A DNA stretch of 64,000 nt from Treponema sp. (GTDB lineage Bacteria > Spirochaetota > Spirochaetia > Treponematales > Treponemataceae): NCBI GenBank assembly GCA_016296575.1, contig JAEDJA010000008.1, forward strand, positions 26,958 through 90,957, read 5' to 3'. The translations under genes were made by a program, and so were the position numbers. The notes under the pieces were generated by a model. That model did no database searches and was not told the DNA's origin. It saw nothing but the letters and a program-made list of their open reading frames with translations. Of this stretch, positions 61,483 to 64,000 are shown in pieces (within the stretch, counting starts at the first letter, position 1; each line of letters begins with the position of its first letter).

Positions 61483-62742
61483 ATGGAAGAACCACGCGTA
61501 CTGTCAATTATTCTTGGAGGTGGAAAAGGAACACGTCTTTATCCACTTACCAAAGAACGATCAAAACCAGCTGTATCATTCGGAGGTAAATACCGAATTG
61601 TAGATATTCCGCTGTCAAACTGTATCAACTCTGGATACAAGAAGATTTATCTTCTTACACAGTTCAATTCAGCTTCACTTCATATGCACATTACTAATTC
61701 CTACAATTTCGACCGTTTCTCAGGCGGATTCGTAGAAATTCTTGCTGCAGAACAGACTCTTGAACATTCAGGTTGGTATGAAGGAACTGCTGATGCCGTT
61801 CGCAAAAACTTCATTCATTTCAAGACACAGAATCCAACTCATTACATCATTCTTTCTGGTGACCAGCTTTACAAAATGAACCTTAAAGCATTTATGGATG
61901 CACATATTGCTTCTGGTGCTGATGTAACAATCGCCACAACTGCTGTAAATCGCCGTGATGCTTCAGGATTTGGTATCATGAAAATTGACTCAAACAACAG
62001 AGTTAAAGAATTCATGGAAAAACCAAACAAAGATCTGAACATTGACTCATGGAAAATCCCTGAAGAAGCACGTGGTTCACTTCCAAAAGAAAAAGAATAC
62101 CTTGCTTCAATGGGTATTTATATTTTCAATGCTGAAACAATGGAAGAAGTATTGAACAATGAATACACAGACTTCGGTAAAGAAATTCTTCCAATGGCAA
62201 TCGGAAAAAAGAAGATCAACTCTTACATCTTCGATGACTATTGGGAAGATATTGGAACAATCCGCAGTTTCTACGATGCAAACATTGAACTTACAGATCC
62301 TAAACCACGTTTCAATCTTTATGATGGAGAATGTCCAATTTACACACACATGAGAAATCTTCCTGCTTCAAAAATCAACAAGGCAGAGATTGACTCATGT
62401 CTTACTTCAGAAGGATGTATCATTACAAACTGTAAACTGAACCGTTCTGTAATTGGTGTAAGATCTATCATTAATGACGGTTGTAATCTTGATGGTGTAA
62501 TCATGATGGGTGCCGACTTCTATGACATGAAGACTAAAGCAGGTGTTCCAGCAATCGGTATTGGTAAAAACTGTAAGATTGCAAAAACAATCATTGATAA
62601 AAATGCACGAATTGGTGAAAACTGTAAAATCAACGTTAGTGGCAAAAAATACGAAGACGGTGATTACGGTACATTCTATGTATCTGATGGAATCATTGTT
62701 ATTCGCAAAGGCGCCATTATCCAGGATGGTACAGTAATCTAA
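61483..62742 (+). CDS. glgC: Glucose-1-phosphate adenylyltransferase
   Basis: 419 residues from ATG 61483. The in-frame ATG at 61471 is less likely because its own GGAG (61473-61476) is the best Shine-Dalgarno for the second ATG. ADP-glucose pyrophosphorylase of glycogen synthesis: LGGGKGTRLYPLTKERSKPAV, PLSNCINSG, GTADAVRKN, LSGDQLYKM, and a left-handed beta-helix C-terminus (GCIITNCKLNRSVIGVRS). No other glycogen gene is adjacent. A terminator follows. Confidence 0.94.
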   Translation: MEEPRVLSIILGGGKGTRLYPLTKERSKPAVSFGGKYRIVDIPLSNCINSGYKKIYLLTQFNSASLHMHITNSYNFDRFSGGFVEILAAEQTLEHSGWYEGTADAVRKNFIHFKTQNPTHYIILSGDQLYKMNLKAFMDAHIASGADVTIATTAVNRRDASGFGIMKIDSNNRVKEFMEKPNKDLNIDSWKIPEEARGSLPKEKEYLASMGIYIFNAETMEEVLNNEYTDFGKEILPMAIGKKKINSYIFDDYWEDIGTIRSFYDANIELTDPKPRFNLYDGECPIYTHMRNLPASKINKAEIDSCLTSEGCIITNCKLNRSVIGVRSIINDGCNLDGVIMMGADFYDMKTKAGVPAIGIGKNCKIAKTIIDKNARIGENCKINVSGKKYEDGDYGTFYVSDGIIVIRKGAIIQDGTVI

Positions 62743-62777
62743 GTTTATAGAAATTATTCTGAACTTAAGCTACAATA

Positions 62778-62813
62778 GGACTGCTTCATTTGTTTGGGGC
62801 AGTTCTTTTTTTT
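62778..62813 (+). terminator. Terminator after glgC
   Basis: Stem GGACTGC (62778-62784) / GCAGTTC (62799-62805) with one G-U pair, then eight T. It sits directly before the Shine-Dalgarno of the TSCPD gene. Confidence 0.8.
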
Positions 62814-62825
62814 GGGAGATATAAT

Positions 62826-63077
62826 ATGCATTACGAATATAAAACCCAGGGCACCTGCTCTACTGGCATTGAATTTGATATTGATGGTGGAATTATTTCA
62901 AATGTACAATTTACAGGCGGTTGTAACGGAAACCTTAAAGCCATAGGCCGTCTTGTAGAAGGCATGACAGCAGATGAAATCAACGCAAAACTGGCTGGAA
63001 ATATCTGCGGCTTCAAAAAAACAAGCTGTGCCGACCAGCTGGCAAAAGCAGTTATGCAGGCTAAAGAACAGGCATAA
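62826..63077 (+). CDS. TSCPD-domain protein
   Basis: 83 residues from ATG 62826, preceded by GGGAG. It matches the short TSCPD family (TIGR03905 type): QGTCSTGIEFDIDGG, VQFTGGCNGNLKAIGRLVEGM and KTSCADQLA, with three conserved Cys. The same domain occurs at the C-terminus of B12-dependent ribonucleotide reductases and may bind metal or sense dATP. The stand-alone protein has no proven function. Confidence 0.85.
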   Translation: MHYEYKTQGTCSTGIEFDIDGGIISNVQFTGGCNGNLKAIGRLVEGMTADEINAKLAGNICGFKKTSCADQLAKAVMQAKEQA

Positions 63078-63082
63078 TTTTT

Positions 63083-63619
63083 CTACAAAAGCTTTTCCAA
63101 TCCAAGAAAAACTAAAGTCCAGCCTACTCCGTTTGGATCACCTTCCCACTGGTTTAGTGTTTGAAAACCTAATTTTTTATACATGGCCTGGGATTTTTGG
63201 TTCAAAATGATTGTATCAAGGCGAAGGACTTTACATCCTTTTTCAAATGCCATTTTCTCGTAATAAGACATAAATGTCTTTCCGTAACCAAGGCGCTGAA
63301 ATTTTGGATCAACAGCAAATGTGTGTAAAACAAGAACTTCCTTATCTGACACCTCAACCTGCCATGAAAAGCACTTGTAGTAATAAGGCTGATCATGATT
63401 TATTCTTCCGCATGCAACAATTACGGATTCGCCGTCAATGTCATCTTCCAAAACATATAAATCATCACAATCTAAAGCTGACTGAACGGTTTCTATAGTT
63501 GGATAATATCCTCGTTCCCAGCAGCTCTGTTTTCCATTTATTGCTTCCCAGTTACTCACCGAATCATAAATTTCAAGACAGCGTTCTGCATCTAATTGAT
63601 TAGCTTTTCTAAAAATCAT
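63083..63619 (-). CDS. GNAT-family N-acetyltransferase
   Basis: 178 residues. The acetyl-CoA-binding motif is VDPKFQRLGYGKTFMSYYEKMA, followed by RLDTIILNQKSQAMYKKLGFQ, typical of GNAT motif A/B. The N-terminus FRKANQLDAERCLEIYDSVSNWEAING resembles many gut-bacterial GNATs. The substrate is unknown. Convergent with the TSCPD gene, with a 5 bp gap. Confidence 0.85.
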   Translation of the reverse strand: MIFRKANQLDAERCLEIYDSVSNWEAINGKQSCWERGYYPTIETVQSALDCDDLYVLEDDIDGESVIVACGRINHDQPYYYKCFSWQVEVSDKEVLVLHTFAVDPKFQRLGYGKTFMSYYEKMAFEKGCKVLRLDTIILNQKSQAMYKKLGFQTLNQWEGDPNGVGWTLVFLGLEKLL

Positions 63620-63698
63620 ATGTCTTACTACTCTGTCTATATGATATTAGAAAATATAATTATGTCAAACACTTCACCAAGGCAAGTAAAACAAAAAA

Positions 63699-63812
63699 GA
63701 GACTGTCCCAATAAGTAATGAGCGCAACACTAAATGTGGTGGTTTCGACCCTTCGACATAGCTCAGGGACCGTAAACTCAACCACCGTAATGCAAACTTA
63801 TTGGACAGCCTC
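63699..63812. repeat. MITE-like element with 17-18 bp inverted ends
   Basis: Ends GAGACTGTCCCAATAAGT (63699-63716) and ACTTATTGGACAGCCTC (63796-63812) are inverted copies with one indel and one mismatch. Inside lies GGTGGTTTCGA (63738-63748) ... AACCACC (63780-63786), also seen before the DGR target at 47613-47637. The left end matches 52478-52498. No coding sequence. The rest of 63620-63698 holds nothing recognised. Confidence 0.7.
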
Positions 63813-63816
63813 AAGT

Positions 63817-63848
63817 AAAAAAAAACGCCGGCAAAGCCCGGCGTTTTT
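63817..63848. terminator. Bidirectional rho-independent terminator
   Basis: Perfect 11 bp stem AAAAACGCCGG (63821-63831) / CCGGCGTTTTT (63838-63848), T-rich on both strands. It would end minus-strand transcription entering from the right edge. Confidence 0.9.
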
Positions 63849-63904
63849 CACTAAAAATTAGTGTTTATATACTTAGCAGTTTTCTGCGAAGTTTTTGATT
63901 GTTC

Positions 63905-64000
63905 TTACCCGCCTACAATCGAAGAACCGTTAAGAACAAAGCCGATAGACAATATGTTGTGTCTCCTGATTTTTTTGCAAAAACGTGGATTTAGCTTAAA
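63905..64000 (-). other. Open frame or RNA leader entering from the right edge, unassigned
   Basis: On the minus strand a frame is open from the edge to TAA at 63905, ending LSIGFVLNGSSIVGG. An AGGAG stands before a possible TTG start inside it. TTGTTCTTA / TAAGAACAA (63899-63907, 63931-63939) can form a hairpin. It could be a gene end, a leader peptide or a small RNA; nothing is recognised. Confidence 0.2.

Noticed and set aside
63891..64000. tmRNA or other known RNA at the right edge
   Set aside because: No tag reading frame, T-loop or acceptor stem could be matched; left as unassigned.

Overview
The window looks like a chromosome segment of a carbohydrate-using Treponema (spirochaete). 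The DNA is AT-rich. The block mutS - skp/ompH - bamA - tamB has the same order as T. pallidum TP0328-TP0325, and uvrA next to an LptD/OstA-like gene matches TP0514-TP0515; these locus names are from memory. The arabinose, GH43, sugar-ABC and glycogen genes suggest a gut or rumen type of species rather than a reduced pathogen.

Layout. 1-13.1 kb (minus): lptD-like (cut by the window edge), uvrA, mutS, skp, bamA and tamB, i.e. DNA repair plus outer-membrane assembly. 13.1-25.8 kb: tmk, a small exported protein, a membrane PAS-GGDEF-EAL protein, aroB, a cysteine desulfurase, a TPR/NHL/VWA exported protein, a TPR protein, surE, a GHMP kinase and lnt. 25.8-37.1 kb: ribulokinase-type kinase plus araD, recO, pyrimidine-nucleoside phosphorylase, recJ, an M23 peptidase, trkA-trkH and a GH43 glycosidase. 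37.2-44.4 kb: tRNA-Val, a ComFB-domain protein, and the rimP-nusA-infB-rbfA-truB translation operon with a promoter plus terminator-like leader. 44.4-47.9 kb: an accessory island. 47.9-64 kb: femX, metG, an AraC regulator facing a YtfQRT/YjfF-type sugar ABC operon, a CMP kinase / ABC-F / DEAD-helicase operon, glgC, a TSCPD protein, a GNAT enzyme and a palindromic repeat.

The island at 44.4-47.9 kb is the most interesting part. It holds a decayed diversity-generating retroelement (DGR): a surface-lipoprotein target gene with a variable region (VR), a shortened avd gene, a template repeat (TR), and a 30-codon piece of the reverse transcriptase ended by an IS982-like insertion sequence. TR and VR align without gaps over 74 bp, and all nine differences fall on TR adenines, the DGR signature. 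Beside it is a candidate type I toxin-antitoxin locus: a 29-codon single-helix ORF with a strong SD and a structured leader, opposed by a convergent promoter (TTGACG-17-TATATT) that would make an antisense RNA across its 3' end. A heptanucleotide tandem repeat lies upstream of the DGR target.

All calls come from reading the sequence. No database search was run, and family names rest on recognised motifs.
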